Positions 1 through 11,639 are shown, numbered from the stretch's first letter. The stretch: 64,000 bases of DNA from Streptomyces sp. NBC_01276 (GCF_041435355.1 NZ_CP108442.1:3100001-3164000); one strand, 5' to 3'. Numbers and translations: made by a program. The notes: generated from the sequence alone by a model not told the origin.

Positions 1-1562
<1,562 letters not shown>

Positions 1563-1597
1563 CTACGATGGATCGCGCGGGGAGACCGCGCGGCCCG

Positions 1598-2320
1598 TCA
1601 CTGTTCCGCGAGCGCCCGCAGCCGGCTCAGCGCCCGGTGCTGCGCGACCCGCACCGCGCCCGGGGACATCCCGAGCATCTGGCCGGTCTCCTCCGCGGTC
1701 AGGCCGACGGCCACCCGCAGCACCAGCAGCTCGCGCTGGTTCTCGGGCAGGTTGGCCAGCAGCTTCTTGGCCCAGGCGGCGTCACTGCTGAGCAGCGCCC
1801 GCTCCTCGGGGCCCAGCGAGTCGTCGGGCCGTTCCGGCATCTCGTCGGACGGCACGGCCGTGCTCCCCGGGTGCCGCATGGCGGCCCGCTGCAGGTCGGC
1901 GACCTTGTGCGCGGCGATGGCGAAGACGAAGGCCTCGAAGGGCCGACCGGTGTCCCGGTAGCGCGGCAGCGCCATCAGGACGGCGACGCAGACCTCCTGC
2001 GCCAGGTCCTCCACGAAGTGACGAGCGTCACCGGGGAGCCGTGAGAGCCGGGTGCGGCAGTAGCGGATGGCGAGGGGGTGCACGAAGGCGAGCAGATCGT
2101 GCGTGGCCTGCTCGTCGCCCTCCACCGCACGGCGCACGAGAGCGCTGACGGCCCCGGCACCGCCGCCCTTGGCGGCGCCGGTGGGTGCTGTGGCCGTGGG
2201 GGACCCCAGGGCCTCGTCGTCGCGCATCAATCCATGGTGCCTTGGCGCCGGAGCATTCGCGGCACCGTGGTCCGTGTTGTGCATCGAAGCGTTATGAGCG
2301 GGTGCGCCGGAACTCATCAT
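1598..2320 (-). CDS. shbA: RNA polymerase sigma factor, ShbA/SigD type
   Basis: A 240-residue sigma-70 family protein of the ECF type. Region 2 is at about residues 70-145 ([19 protein letters not shown], then [19 protein letters not shown]). Region 4 with its helix-turn-helix fills the C-terminus ([24 protein letters not shown], then [17 protein letters not shown]). The first 60 residues are a low-complexity Ala/His/Gly stretch. The ATG at 2320 was chosen because GGAGGG lies 7-8 bases upstream; a longer reading to 2416 has no such site. In S. griseus the homologue ShbA directs transcription of the principal sigma gene hrdB. The assignment here rests on family resemblance and on its position between guaB and bldM. 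A second in-frame ATG follows directly. Confidence 0.87.
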   Translation of the reverse strand: MMSSGAPAHNASMHNTDHGAANAPAPRHHGLMRDDEALGSPTATAPTGAAKGGGAGAVSALVRRAVEGDEQATHDLLAFVHPLAIRYCRTRLSRLPGDARHFVEDLAQEVCVAVLMALPRYRDTGRPFEAFVFAIAAHKVADLQRAAMRHPGSTAVPSDEMPERPDDSLGPEERALLSSDAAWAKKLLANLPENQRELLVLRVAVGLTAEETGQMLGMSPGAVRVAQHRALSRLRALAEQ

Positions 2321-2617
2321 GTGCGCCCTCCCCTCCGCTCGGCCCGAATCGTCGCCCCCGGGGCCCCGGGGACTCGACCTCTCCAAGAATGCGGCACACC
2401 ACCAAGGATGCGGCATCGCGCCCGAAGCGACACGTCCCCCGGATTGTGCACCGCCAATCCCCGGCGGGTCACCGGGTACGACGCGACGTACGGCGGTGTC
2501 CGCGCGGCGCCGCCGACGGGGCGGCGGGCGCCTCCCCGCGGGGCCCGGGGCGCGTGCCGCCCCGTCCGCCGACGGCGGACGGGACCGCTCGGGACGGCCG
2601 GTCGGGGATCCCGCAGG

Positions 2618-3229
2618 TCAGCGGACGAGGCCCCAGCGGAAGCCGAGTGCCACGGCGTGCGCCCGGTCCGAGGCGCCGAGCTTCTTGAACAGCCTGCGGG
2701 CGTGGGTCTTGACCGTGTCCTCGGAGAGGAAGAGCTCGCGCCCGATCTCCGCGTTGGAACGGCCGTGGCTCATGCCCTCCAGCACCTGGATCTCGCGCGC
2801 GGTGAGCGTGGGCGCGGCGCCCATCTCGGCCGAGCGCAGCCGGCGCGGTGCCAGTCGCCAGGTCGGGTCGGCGAGGGCCTGGGTGACCGTGGCCCGCAGT
2901 TCGGCGCGCGAGGCGTCCTTGTGCAGGTACCCGCGGGCGCCGGCGGCGACCGCGAGGGCCACCCCGTCCAGGTCCTCGGCGACCGTCAGCATGATGATGC
3001 GGGCGCCCGGGTCGGCGGACAGGAGCCGGCGGACCGTCTCGACACCGCCCAGCCCCGGCATCCGTACATCCATCAGAATCAGGTCGGAGCGGTCGGCACC
3101 CCAGCGGCGGAGGACTTCCTCGCCGTTGGCAGCCGTCGTCACACGCTCGACGCCGGGCACGGTGGCAACCGCGCGACGGAGCGCCTCTCGGGCAAGCGGG
3201 GAGTCGTCGCAGACGAGGACGGAAGTCAT
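2618..3229 (-). CDS. bldM: Developmental response regulator BldM
   Basis: A 203-residue NarL/FixJ-type regulator needed for aerial growth and sporulation in Streptomyces. The receiver domain spans residues 1-120, with the acidic pair D8-D9, the phospho-acceptor-like D54 in LILMDVRMPG, and K104. A LuxR-type helix-turn-helix follows at about 140-200 (LTAREIQVLEGMSHGRSNAEIGREL). Published work on BldM indicates activity without phosphorylation of D54. The ATG at 3229 has GGAGGG about 5 bases upstream; the longer reading to 3292 adds an unrelated leader. The gene is divergent from whiD. Its promoter at 3356-3383 matches the sigma-BldN consensus, as expected for a BldN target. Confidence 0.96.
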   Translation of the reverse strand: MTSVLVCDDSPLAREALRRAVATVPGVERVTTAANGEEVLRRWGADRSDLILMDVRMPGLGGVETVRRLLSADPGARIIMLTVAEDLDGVALAVAAGARGYLHKDASRAELRATVTQALADPTWRLAPRRLRSAEMGAAPTLTAREIQVLEGMSHGRSNAEIGRELFLSEDTVKTHARRLFKKLGASDRAHAVALGFRWGLVR

Positions 3230-3609
3230 GACCGCCCTCCGCAGCTGCTGATGCGCGTCACCTTGAGCCTCCAGGCTGGTACGTATCGTCACCTGTGCGA
3301 TCGATGCCCTCGGACACCTGTCCGGGAACTTCTCGGTTCAACCGCACTCGCTCTCTCAACGATGGTCACTCGAAAGAGTTACGGGTCGGACGGACACCTT
3401 CGGCACTCTACGTGAGGAAGCGATCACGACGCCGGAGCCACGAGCGAGCTGTCCTCCATCTGGAGCTATGCCCTATTTGGCGGCTTTTCTTCCGTTTGGC
3501 ATGTGTCTGAGGCTAGATTCCCAATGAGTCATATTTACATCTACTACGACAGTAGGTGTGGAGACATGGACCGTATCCGCCTCAGTACCGGCACCAAGAG
3601 GGACTACCC
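3230..3609. promoter_or_regulatory. bldM-whiD divergent regulatory region
   Basis: A 380-base gap between two divergent developmental genes, with lower GC than its surroundings, especially at 3480-3570. It holds the sigma-BldN promoter of bldM described separately and must hold the whiD promoter(s). It probably also contains binding sites for BldD, BldM or WhiI, which are known regulators of these genes, but I could not place any of those sites with confidence. No convincing small ORF was seen here. Confidence 0.7.
3356..3383 (-). promoter_or_regulatory. Sigma-BldN promoter of bldM
   Basis: Read on the minus strand, this is CGTAAC (3383-3378), exactly 16 bases, then CGTTGA (3361-3356). That is the recognition pattern reported for the ECF sigma factor BldN, known to drive a bldM promoter in S. 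coelicolor. Transcription would start near 3348, giving a leader of about 120 bases before the bldM ATG. Confidence 0.9.
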
Positions 3610-3936
3610 ATGGCAGATTTCTCCCGCCTCCCCGGACCGAACGCCGACCTCTGGGACTGGCAGCTGCTGGCTGCCTGCCGCGGGGTCGACAGCTCCCTGT
3701 TCTTCCACCCGGAGGGCGAGCGGGGCGCGGCCAGGAGTGCGCGCGAGGCCTCCGCTAAAGAGGTCTGCATGAGATGCCCGGTGCGTTCGGAATGCGCCGC
3801 GCACGCACTGGCCGTCCGCGAGCCCTACGGGGTGTGGGGCGGCCTCACCGAGGACGAACGCGAGGAGCTGATGGGCCGCGCGCGGCACCGCCTGATCCCC
3901 GCGTCGAGCACGATCGGCCCCATCGCCCCCCACTGA
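3610..3936 (+). CDS. whiD: WhiB-family iron-sulfur regulator WhiD
   Basis: A 108-residue WhiB-like (Wbl) protein. Four cysteines at positions 23, 53, 56 and 62, in the pattern C-x29-C-x2-C-x5-C, ligate the [4Fe-4S] cluster; these are the same positions as reported for S. coelicolor WhiD. The GVWGG turn at residues 74-78 and a basic RARHR motif near the C-terminus complete the family signature. WhiD acts late in sporulation, in spore septation and maturation. Its divergent position beside bldM, shbA and guaB matches the mycobacterial whiB3-sigD-guaB2 neighbourhood. The ATG at 3610 gives MADFSRLPGP; the longer reading from 3556 adds unlikely residues. Confidence 0.95.
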   Translation: MADFSRLPGPNADLWDWQLLAACRGVDSSLFFHPEGERGAARSAREASAKEVCMRCPVRSECAAHALAVREPYGVWGGLTEDEREELMGRARHRLIPASSTIGPIAPH

Positions 3937-3983
3937 CCCCCGAGCGGCGGCAGCGACCCCCGAAGGAACGTTTCGCCTGACCT

Positions 3984-4019
3984 CCCGCCCTCCCCGGCGC
4001 CGCGCCGGACGGGGCGGGG
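3984..4019. terminator. Convergent terminator between whiD and the LysR gene
   Basis: A G/C hairpin with inner arms CCGGCGC and GCGCCGG and outer arms CCCGCCC and GGGCGGG. It lies between the whiD stop and the end of the converging LysR gene, so it can serve both strands. It has no clear T-tract, which is common in Streptomyces. Confidence 0.6.
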
Positions 4020-4020
4020 G

Positions 4021-4923
4021 TCAGCGCGCGGCGGCCCGCACCAGTTCGCCCAGGGTCGCCGCCACCGCGGGTACGCGCGCCAGGTCGGGCAGCGTCAGCG
4101 CCACGACCTCCCGCTCCACCGCCGGCTCCACGGCCAGGGTGCTCACGCCCTTGGCCCGTACGGACTCCACCGCCAGCTCCGGCAGCACCGCGACCCCGAG
4201 CCCCGCCCCGACCAGCCCGACCACGGCGGGGTAGTCGTCGGTGGCGAAGTCGATGCGCGGGGTGAAGCCCGCGCCCTCGCACACCTCCACCAGATGGCGG
4301 CGGCAGCGCGGGCAGCCCGCGATCCAGGGCTCCTCGGCCAGTTCGGCCATGCCCACCCGCTCGGCGCCGGCCAGCCGGTGCCCGTCGGGAACCAGCCCGA
4401 CGAGCCGGTCGGTGAGCAGCGGCGTGACCACCAGGTCCTCCCACTCGGCCGCCGCCCCCGCCGCCCCGCCCCCGTAGCGGAAGGCCAGGGCCAGGTCGCA
4501 GTCGCCCTCGCGCAGCATCTCCACCGACCGCGGCGGCTCCGCCTCGACCAGCGAGATGCGGGTGCCGGGGTGCGCGGCGCGCATCGCCGCGAGCGCGGTC
4601 GGCACCAGGGTGGAGCTCCCGCTCGGGAAGGAGACGAGCCGGACCCGCCCGGCGCGCAGCCCGGCAATGGCCGCGACCTCCTCCTCGGCCGCGGTCAGCC
4701 CGGCCAGGATCCCGGCCGCGTGGCGCACCAGGGCCTCGCCGGCCTGGGTCAGCCGCATCTCGCGGCCCGTGCGGATCAGCAGCGGGGTACCGGCCGACTG
4801 TTCGAGGGCCTTCATCTGCTGGGAGACGGCGGGCTGGGTGCAGCCGAGCTCACGGGCGGCGGCGGAGAAGGACCCGGTCCCGGCGACAGCGCGCAGGACC
4901 CGGAGATGGCGTGCCTCAATCAC
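4021..4923 (-). CDS. LysR-family transcriptional regulator
   Basis: A 300-residue LysR-type regulator. The winged helix-turn-helix is at residues 1-60 (HLRVLRAVAGTGSFSAAARELGCTQPAVSQQMKALE). The substrate-binding domain runs from about residue 88 to the end (RVRLVSFPSGSSTLVPTALAAMRAAHPGTRISL). The GTG at 4923 (VIEARHLRVLR) was chosen as the usual family start; an upstream extension to 5004 adds 27 unlikely residues. A TATGAT sequence sits about 8 bases before this GTG, so the message may be leaderless. The gene is divergent from the SDR gene at 5085, which it may control by the usual LysR arrangement. The ligand is unknown. Confidence 0.9.
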   Translation of the reverse strand: MIEARHLRVLRAVAGTGSFSAAARELGCTQPAVSQQMKALEQSAGTPLLIRTGREMRLTQAGEALVRHAAGILAGLTAAEEEVAAIAGLRAGRVRLVSFPSGSSTLVPTALAAMRAAHPGTRISLVEAEPPRSVEMLREGDCDLALAFRYGGGAAGAAAEWEDLVVTPLLTDRLVGLVPDGHRLAGAERVGMAELAEEPWIAGCPRCRRHLVEVCEGAGFTPRIDFATDDYPAVVGLVGAGLGVAVLPELAVESVRAKGVSTLAVEPAVEREVVALTLPDLARVPAVAATLGELVRAAAR

Positions 4924-5084
4924 GGTTCGATCATAAGCCCGACTTTGACCGCGACGCCAATGCCCTCCCTGACCCTTTGAGCTCGGGGCCCCTTCCGGTG
5001 ACACCGCGGAGCCGGAAGATCACGAGTGCGTACGCACCCGCCCGCGCAGGCGCTCAGGCCGGGCGGGGCGGCTAGGTTGCGCAC

Positions 5085-5858
5085 ATGACGACTGCGTTGA
5101 TTACGGGATCCACGGCGGGCATCGGCGCCGCCTTCGCCCGCCGCCTGGCCACCCAGGGGCACAACCTCGTGCTGGTGGCCCGCGACACCAAGCGGCTGGC
5201 CGAGCAGGCCACCGAGCTGCACGACCGGCACGGCATCGAGGCGGAGGTGCTGACCGCCGACCTCTCCACGGAGCGGGGCATCGCGGCGGTCGAGACCCGC
5301 CTCGGGGACCGTACGCACCCCGTGGACCTGCTGGTCAACAACGCGGGCTTCGGCAACAAGGGCCGCTACCTCGACGTCTCGATGGCCGACGAGCTGGCCA
5401 TGATCAAGGTGCACGTCGAGGCGGTGCTGCGGCTGACCTCGGCGGCGACCGGGTCGATGCGCTCGCGCGGGCGCGGCGGAGTGGTGAACGTGGCCTCGGT
5501 GGCGGCCTTCGTGCCGCGCGGCACCTACGGCGCGAGCAAGGCGTGGGTCGTGCAGTTCACCCAGGGGGCGGCACGGGACCTCGCGGGTTCCGGAGTGCGG
5601 CTGATGGCCCTGTGCCCCGGATTCGTGCGGACCGAGTTCCACCAGCGGGCGGGCATGGGGACGGACAACATCCCGGGCTGGCTGTGGCTCGACGCCGACA
5701 AGCTGGTGGCGGCGGCCCTGGCGGACCTGGCCCGCGGCAAGACCGTGTCGATCCCCGACCCGCGGTACAAGGCGCTGATGGGAGTGGTGAAGCTGACGCC
5801 GCGCGGGATCCTCGGCGGCGTGTCCTCCCGCACCGGGCGCAAGTACGGCCCCCAGTAA
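5085..5858 (+). CDS. Short-chain dehydrogenase/reductase
   Basis: A 257-residue classical SDR oxidoreductase. It shows the Rossmann nucleotide-binding motif TGSTAGIG at residues 7-14, the structural NNAG near residue 85, and the catalytic tetrad elements Ser (NVASVAAF) and YGASK. The cofactor is NAD(H) or NADP(H); the R33 after the second strand (VLVARD) favours NADP(H), by inference. The substrate cannot be told from sequence. It is divergent from the LysR gene and a likely target of it. No strong ribosome binding site precedes the ATG, and a TAGGTT sequence about 8 bases upstream suggests a leaderless message. Confidence 0.9.
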   Translation: MTTALITGSTAGIGAAFARRLATQGHNLVLVARDTKRLAEQATELHDRHGIEAEVLTADLSTERGIAAVETRLGDRTHPVDLLVNNAGFGNKGRYLDVSMADELAMIKVHVEAVLRLTSAATGSMRSRGRGGVVNVASVAAFVPRGTYGASKAWVVQFTQGAARDLAGSGVRLMALCPGFVRTEFHQRAGMGTDNIPGWLWLDADKLVAAALADLARGKTVSIPDPRYKALMGVVKLTPRGILGGVSSRTGRKYGPQ

Positions 5859-5942
5859 CCGGTGTGACCCACAGGTAAGCCTGGCAAGTGGGTGAAATCT
5901 CCCTAAACTGGACGTGTCCCATCCACCACAGGAGGCGACGCG

Positions 5943-6641
5943 ATGACATTCGTACAGGTGATCGATTACGAGACGAAGCGGTTCGACGAGATGAACGCGC
6001 TCATCGACCGCTATGCGGAACAGACCAGCGGCAGGCGCACGGTCACCCACACCATGATCGGCCGGGACCGCGACGCGCAGACGCACTACGTGGACCTCGT
6101 CGAATTCCCGTCCTACGAGGAGGCCATGAGGAACTCTCACCTCCCGGAGACCGACCGGATGTTCCAGGAGATGGTGGCCCTCTGCGAGGGAATGCCGAAG
6201 TTCATGAACCTCGACGTCGTCCGGGACGAGTACCTCAACAAGCTGGTCGCGAACCGGGTCTTCGACGAGATCGCCGTGAAGGGCAACTTCGACGTCATCG
6301 AGGAGTGCATCGCGGCCGACTACATCACGCACGACATGATGGACACGGAGGGCCGCGGCAACGGCCGGGACGGGATGCGGCAGACCATCGGCATGTGGCG
6401 GGACGCGTTCGACTTCACGTTCGACAAGACGCGCCAGCTCGCCGAAGGGGACTGCGTCACCACGCTGTGGAACTGGAAGGGCACCCACAAGGGCGAGTTC
6501 ATGGGGGTCGCGCCGACCGGCAAGGAAGTCAGCATGTCGGGATGTATGACCTGCCGGATCGAGAACGGGCAGGTCGCGGAGGACTGGTGGTACTACGACG
6601 CCCCCGGTCTGATGCGGCAGCTGGGCATGATGCCCGGCTGA
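5943..6641 (+). CDS. Two-domain protein: dimeric alpha/beta-barrel plus SnoaL-like domain
   Basis: A 232-residue protein. Residues 1-95 (MTFVQVIDYETKRFDEMNAL, then THYVDLVEFPSYEEAMRNS) resemble a dimeric alpha/beta-barrel (ABM-like) domain. Residues 105-230 (KGNFDVIEECIAADYITHD, then GMRQTIGMWRDAFDFTFD) resemble a SnoaL-like ester-cyclase/NTF2 fold. SnoaL relatives include polyketide cyclases, but most free-standing members have no known reaction, and no function is assigned. AGGAGG lies 7 bases before the ATG, a strong site. It is separated from the SDR gene by 84 bases and ends in a strong terminator shared with groEL. Confidence 0.82.
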   Translation: MTFVQVIDYETKRFDEMNALIDRYAEQTSGRRTVTHTMIGRDRDAQTHYVDLVEFPSYEEAMRNSHLPETDRMFQEMVALCEGMPKFMNLDVVRDEYLNKLVANRVFDEIAVKGNFDVIEECIAADYITHDMMDTEGRGNGRDGMRQTIGMWRDAFDFTFDKTRQLAEGDCVTTLWNWKGTHKGEFMGVAPTGKEVSMSGCMTCRIENGQVAEDWWYYDAPGLMRQLGMMPG

Positions 6642-6688
6642 CCGGATGCCCGGACGGCGCGGGAGGCGCCGACGGCAAGGAACGCAAG

Positions 6689-6730
6689 AGGCCCTGGTCA
6701 CCCCCGCTGGGCAGCGGTGACCAGGGCCTT
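6689..6730. terminator. Bidirectional terminator between the SnoaL-like gene and groEL
   Basis: A perfect 14-bp inverted repeat (AGGCCCTGGTCACC and its complement) around a 13-base loop. It lies between two converging genes and can terminate transcripts from both strands. Confidence 0.9.
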
Positions 6731-6754
6731 CTCACGCGTCAGGCGGCGTCAGCC

Positions 6755-8437
<1,683 letters not shown>

Positions 8438-8447
8438 CTAGAACGAA

Positions 8448-8494
8448 CTACGCCCCTCGCCGCCCGGCATCAGCAGGGGTGACCAGGGGCGTAG
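8448..8494 (-). promoter_or_regulatory. Hairpin in the groES-groEL1 spacer
   Basis: A perfect 10-bp inverted repeat (CTACGCCCCT and its complement) with a 27-base loop, inside the 136-base gap between groES and groEL1. It may act as a partial terminator or as an RNA processing or stability element that sets the GroES:GroEL ratio; that role is inference. Confidence 0.6.
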
Positions 8495-8519
8495 CTCAAG
8501 GCAAAACTGGAGAAGCGAA

Positions 8520-8828
8520 TTACTTCTCGACGATCGCGAGCACGTCGCGGGCCGAGAGGACGAGGTACTCCTCGCCGTTGTACTTCACTTCGGTGCCGCC
8601 GTACTTGGAGTACAGGACGACGTCGCCGACGGTGACGTCCAGCGGGAGACGCTGGCCGTCCTCGAAGCGGCCCGGGCCCACGGCAAGGACGACGCCCTCC
8701 TGGGGCTTCTCCTTCGCGGTGTCCGGGATGACCAGGCCAGAGGCCGTGGTCTGCTCGGCGTCGAGCGGCTGGACCACGATGCGGTCCTCAAGCGGCTTGA
8801 TGGCAACCTTGGAGCTGGTGGTCGTCAC
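8520..8828 (-). CDS. groES: Co-chaperonin GroES
   Basis: A 102-residue 10-kDa chaperonin, the lid of the GroEL chamber. It shows [16 protein letters not shown] at the start, the mobile-loop region [19 protein letters not shown] at about residues 25-43, and the roof and C-terminal strands ([22 protein letters not shown]). The GTG at 8828 has GGGGGAGG about 8 bases upstream. It is the first gene of the heat-shock operon. The promoter and two HrcA operators lie 95-170 bases upstream. Confidence 0.98.
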   Translation of the reverse strand: MTTTSSKVAIKPLEDRIVVQPLDAEQTTASGLVIPDTAKEKPQEGVVLAVGPGRFEDGQRLPLDVTVGDVVLYSKYGGTEVKYNGEEYLVLSARDVLAIVEK

Positions 8829-8924
8829 GATCCGACCTCCCCCTTCGGAGATCCGGGGTTAACTGTCTGAGGTGGCGACCAGGTCGATCCGTCGTCGCGG
8901 GTGCCGGATCTGCCTGTCGCTGTG

Positions 8925-8951
8925 TTGGCACTCACCGGGGGCGAGTGCCAG
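8925..8951 (-). promoter_or_regulatory. CIRCE operator 1 (HrcA site)
   Basis: TTGGCACTC, 9 bases, GAGTGCCAG: the inverted-repeat pattern TTAGCACTC-N9-GAGTGCTAA bound by the heat-shock repressor HrcA. The outermost pair is mismatched. It lies just downstream of the predicted groES -10 element, where a bound repressor would block initiation. Confidence 0.93.
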
Positions 8952-8956
8952 ACGCG

Positions 8957-8986
8957 AGACTATTCCGGCGATTAGCACTCGGTCAA
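8957..8986 (-). promoter_or_regulatory. Predicted groES promoter
   Basis: On the minus strand, TTGACC (8986-8981), 18 bases, TAGTCT (8962-8957): a housekeeping-type promoter. The -35 hexamer falls in the centre of the second CIRCE box, and the predicted start falls within the first, which fits repression by HrcA. Confidence 0.7.
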
Positions 8987-8998
8987 GCGGAGTGCCAA
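8972..8998 (-). promoter_or_regulatory. CIRCE operator 2 (HrcA site)
   Basis: TTAGCACTC, 9 bases, GAGTGCCAA: only one base from the CIRCE consensus. Together with operator 1 it gives a tandem pair centred about 47 bases apart, an arrangement also reported at actinobacterial chaperonin genes. Confidence 0.95.
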
Positions 8999-9130
8999 TC
9001 CAGCTCCCGCGGCGTCGTCATCCGGCCGCCCCTTGGCCGAGAATCCGAAGGCACGTGCGAGGTACCCGTGGGTACGCGTAGGTATCCGTACTCAGGCGGC
9101 GGCACCGGCCCGCGGACGAGACTGCCCCCC

Positions 9131-9565
9131 ATGACGAGACCGACACACGGCGAACGCGCACGCACCGGATCCGACTGGGTCGCGGACATCGCGACCGCCC
9201 TGCTGCTGACCCTGCTGGAGGCCGCGGCCGTCGCCGTCGGCCTCTACGTGGCGGTCGTCGCCGCCTGGGACGCCCAGGGCACCGGGGGCGACGACCGGAC
9301 GGTCCTGGTCCTGCTGCTGGGCGGACTCGTCCTGGCGGCCGTGACCGCCGGGGTCGTCTCCGGCCGCGCCTTCCGCCGCCGCGCGCCCGTCACCGGATGC
9401 GTCCAGGCACTGGTGTGCGCGGCCCTGCTCGTGGGCACCGCGGCCGTGGCCCACCAGTCCCGCGACCAGCTCCGGTCCGATCCGCCCGCGCCGGCGTCCC
9501 CGTACCGGGGCACGTACGGCCAGTGCTTCAGCGGCGGCGACGACCACGAGTGTCCGGGCGGTTGA
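9131..9565 (+). CDS. Small membrane protein of unknown function
   Basis: A 144-residue protein with three predicted membrane segments at about residues 17-46, 57-80 and 88-108. A short extracytoplasmic tail follows, rich in Pro, Gly and Asp, with two cysteines (YGQCFSGGDDHECPGG) that could form a disulfide. I do not recognise the family. The ATG at 9131 avoids a long upstream extension that would run through the CIRCE region. It ends 27 bases before the response regulator gene, so it may share that operon. A role in sensing with the adjacent two-component system is only a guess. Confidence 0.7.
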   Translation: MTRPTHGERARTGSDWVADIATALLLTLLEAAAVAVGLYVAVVAAWDAQGTGGDDRTVLVLLLGGLVLAAVTAGVVSGRAFRRRAPVTGCVQALVCAALLVGTAAVAHQSRDQLRSDPPAPASPYRGTYGQCFSGGDDHECPGG

Positions 9566-9592
9566 GACGGCCGGTGTGTGAGAGTGGAAGCC

Positions 9593-10273
9593 GTGCGCAT
9601 CCTCGTGGTCGAAGACGAAGAGAACCTGGCCGAATCCCTCCGCCAGGGCCTGTCCGCCGACGGCCACCGCGTGGACGTCGCCCACGACGGCCACCGCGGC
9701 CTGGAACTGGCCCTCACCGGCGGCCCGTACGACGCCGTGCTCCTGGACCTGATGCTCCCCGGTCTCGGCGGCGCCGAGATCTGCGCCCGGATGCGCGCCC
9801 ACGGCGTCCCCACCCCCGTCCTGATGCTGACCGCCAAGGACGGCGAGCACGACGAGGCCGAGGGCCTCGACGCGGGCGCCGACGACTACCTCACCAAACC
9901 CTTCTCCCTCGTCGTGCTCGGCGCCCGGCTGCGCGCCCTCGCCCGCCGCGCCGCCGCCCCCGAACCCGCCGTGCTGCGCGCCGGCGACCTGGTCCTCGAC
10001 CCGCAGGACCGCCGCTGCCGCCGCGGCACGCACGACATCGAACTCACCGCGCGCGAGCTCGGCGTCCTCGCCTGCCTGATGGAGCGCCCCGGCCGGGCCG
10101 TCGCCAAACAGGACATCCTCGACGAGGTCTGGGACGCCCCCCACGACATCGACCCGAACATCGTCGAGGTCTACGTCTCCTCCCTGCGCAAGAAGATCGA
10201 CGCCCCCTTCGGCCGCCGCTCCATCCTCACCGTGCACGGCACCGGCTACCGGATGGCCCCCGACGGTGGTTAG
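9593..10273 (+). CDS. OmpR-family response regulator
   Basis: A 226-residue two-component regulator. The receiver has acidic residues VVEDEE, the phospho-acceptor Asp in VLLDLMLPG near residue 50, and the lysine in YLTKPF near 100. The C-terminal winged-helix DNA-binding domain spans about 125-222 (ELTARELGVLACLMERPGRAVAKQDILDEVW, ending TVHGTGYRM). The GTG at 9593 gives VRILVVEDEE, the usual start; an alternative GTG at 9578 adds five residues. The stop overlaps the start of the kinase gene by 8 bases. It is the cognate partner of that kinase; the signal is unknown. Confidence 0.93.
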   Translation: MRILVVEDEENLAESLRQGLSADGHRVDVAHDGHRGLELALTGGPYDAVLLDLMLPGLGGAEICARMRAHGVPTPVLMLTAKDGEHDEAEGLDAGADDYLTKPFSLVVLGARLRALARRAAAPEPAVLRAGDLVLDPQDRRCRRGTHDIELTARELGVLACLMERPGRAVAKQDILDEVWDAPHDIDPNIVEVYVSSLRKKIDAPFGRRSILTVHGTGYRMAPDGG

Positions 10274-11639
10274 CAGCGTCCGCGCGCGGGCCGCCCTGGC
10301 GGCCGCCCTCGCGATGGCCGCCGTCCTGGCCGGCGGCGGACTGTGGCTGTACACCCTCATGCGCGCCAACCTCCTCGACAACACCACCGGCCGCACCGAA
10401 CTCGCCGCGCGCAAGGTCGCCGCCCAGCTCGACACCCGCACCCTGCCGCCCGGCGGGCGGCTGCCCGCGCCGGAGAGCGGCGTGGACCTGGTCCTCGTAC
10501 GGGACGCGGCCGGGCGGACGGTCTCCACCAGCGGGGGCCCGCAGGACGTCCCCGGCCTCGCCGCCCTGCGCCCCGCACCGGGCCAGGACTCCCGCTCCGT
10601 CGTGCTCGGCCCCGCGCGCCCCGGCGCGGAACGGCGGGTGGCCGTCGTCGTCACCGCCCCCGGCACGGGCGGCGATCCGCACCCCCCTTACACCGTCTAC
10701 GCGATGACGGTGCTCGGCGACGTCGACGACGCCACCCGCGCCATCGCCCTCGGACTGCTCGCCGGCGCGCCCCCGCTGATCGCCTTCGCGGCGGCCCTGG
10801 CGTGGTGGGTCACCGGGCAGGCGCTGCGGCCCGTCACCGCCATCCGTACGGAACTCGCCGCCGTCACCGCCAGCGAGCTCGACCGGCGCGTCCCCGACCC
10901 CGGCGGCGCCGACGAGATCGCCCGGCTGGCCCGGACCGTCAACGACACCCTCGACCGGCTGGAACGCTCCGACGCCCGCCAGCGCCAGTTCACCGCCGAT
11001 GCCTCGCACGAGCTGCGCAACCCCCTGGCCGCCGTCCGCGCCCGGCTGGAAGTCGCCCTGGCCCGGCCGCGTCCCGACCGGGAGTCGGTGTCCGCCGCGC
11101 TGGCCGACACCGAACGGCTCCAGCGGATCGCCGCCGACCTGCTGCTGCTGGCCCGCCTCGACGGCGGACCCGCGCCGCGCTCCGAGCCCGTCGACCTCGC
11201 GCTGCTCGCCGCCGAGGACGCGGCCCGGCGGCCCGCGCCCCGGGTACCGCTGCGGCTGGCCGCGCCCGCGCCCGTACCGGCGTACGGGGATCCGGCGCGG
11301 CTGGAGCGGGCCCTGGCCAACCTGGTGGACAACGCCCTTCGGTACGCCCGCTCCGGGGTCCTGGTCCGGGCCGTCGCCGAGGACGACGGCTGGGCGGTGC
11401 TGGAGGTCACCGACGACGGTCCGGGCATCCCGGAGGCGGACCGGGACCGGGTCTTCGAGCGGTTCGTACGCCTCGACGCGGACCGGGGGCGGGCCGGCGG
11501 CGGGACCGGGCTGGGCCTGGCCATCGCCCGGGAGATCGCGCGGGCCCACGGGGGCGACGTACGCGCGCTGGCGGCCCGGGAGGGCGCCGCGGGCGCCCGG
11601 CTGGAGCTGCGGATCCCGTCGGGGCCGCGGGGCGGCTGA
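10266..11639 (+). CDS. Sensor histidine kinase
   Basis: A 457-residue membrane kinase. The first membrane helix is at about residues 9-31. An extracytoplasmic sensor follows to about 160, then a second helix near 162-182, then a HAMP linker (ALRPVTAIRTELAAVTASELDRRV). The dimerisation domain holds the phospho-accepting His in ASHELRNPLAAVRARLE near residue 246. The ATPase domain has the N box (NLVDNALRYA), the G1 box (DDGPGI) and the G2 box (GGTGLGLAIA). It overlaps the regulator gene by 8 bases and is translated after it. The signal cannot be told from sequence. Confidence 0.93.
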   Translation: MVSSVRARAALAAALAMAAVLAGGGLWLYTLMRANLLDNTTGRTELAARKVAAQLDTRTLPPGGRLPAPESGVDLVLVRDAAGRTVSTSGGPQDVPGLAALRPAPGQDSRSVVLGPARPGAERRVAVVVTAPGTGGDPHPPYTVYAMTVLGDVDDATRAIALGLLAGAPPLIAFAAALAWWVTGQALRPVTAIRTELAAVTASELDRRVPDPGGADEIARLARTVNDTLDRLERSDARQRQFTADASHELRNPLAAVRARLEVALARPRPDRESVSAALADTERLQRIAADLLLLARLDGGPAPRSEPVDLALLAAEDAARRPAPRVPLRLAAPAPVPAYGDPARLERALANLVDNALRYARSGVLVRAVAEDDGWAVLEVTDDGPGIPEADRDRVFERFVRLDADRGRAGGGTGLGLAIAREIARAHGGDVRALAAREGAAGARLELRIPSGPRGG

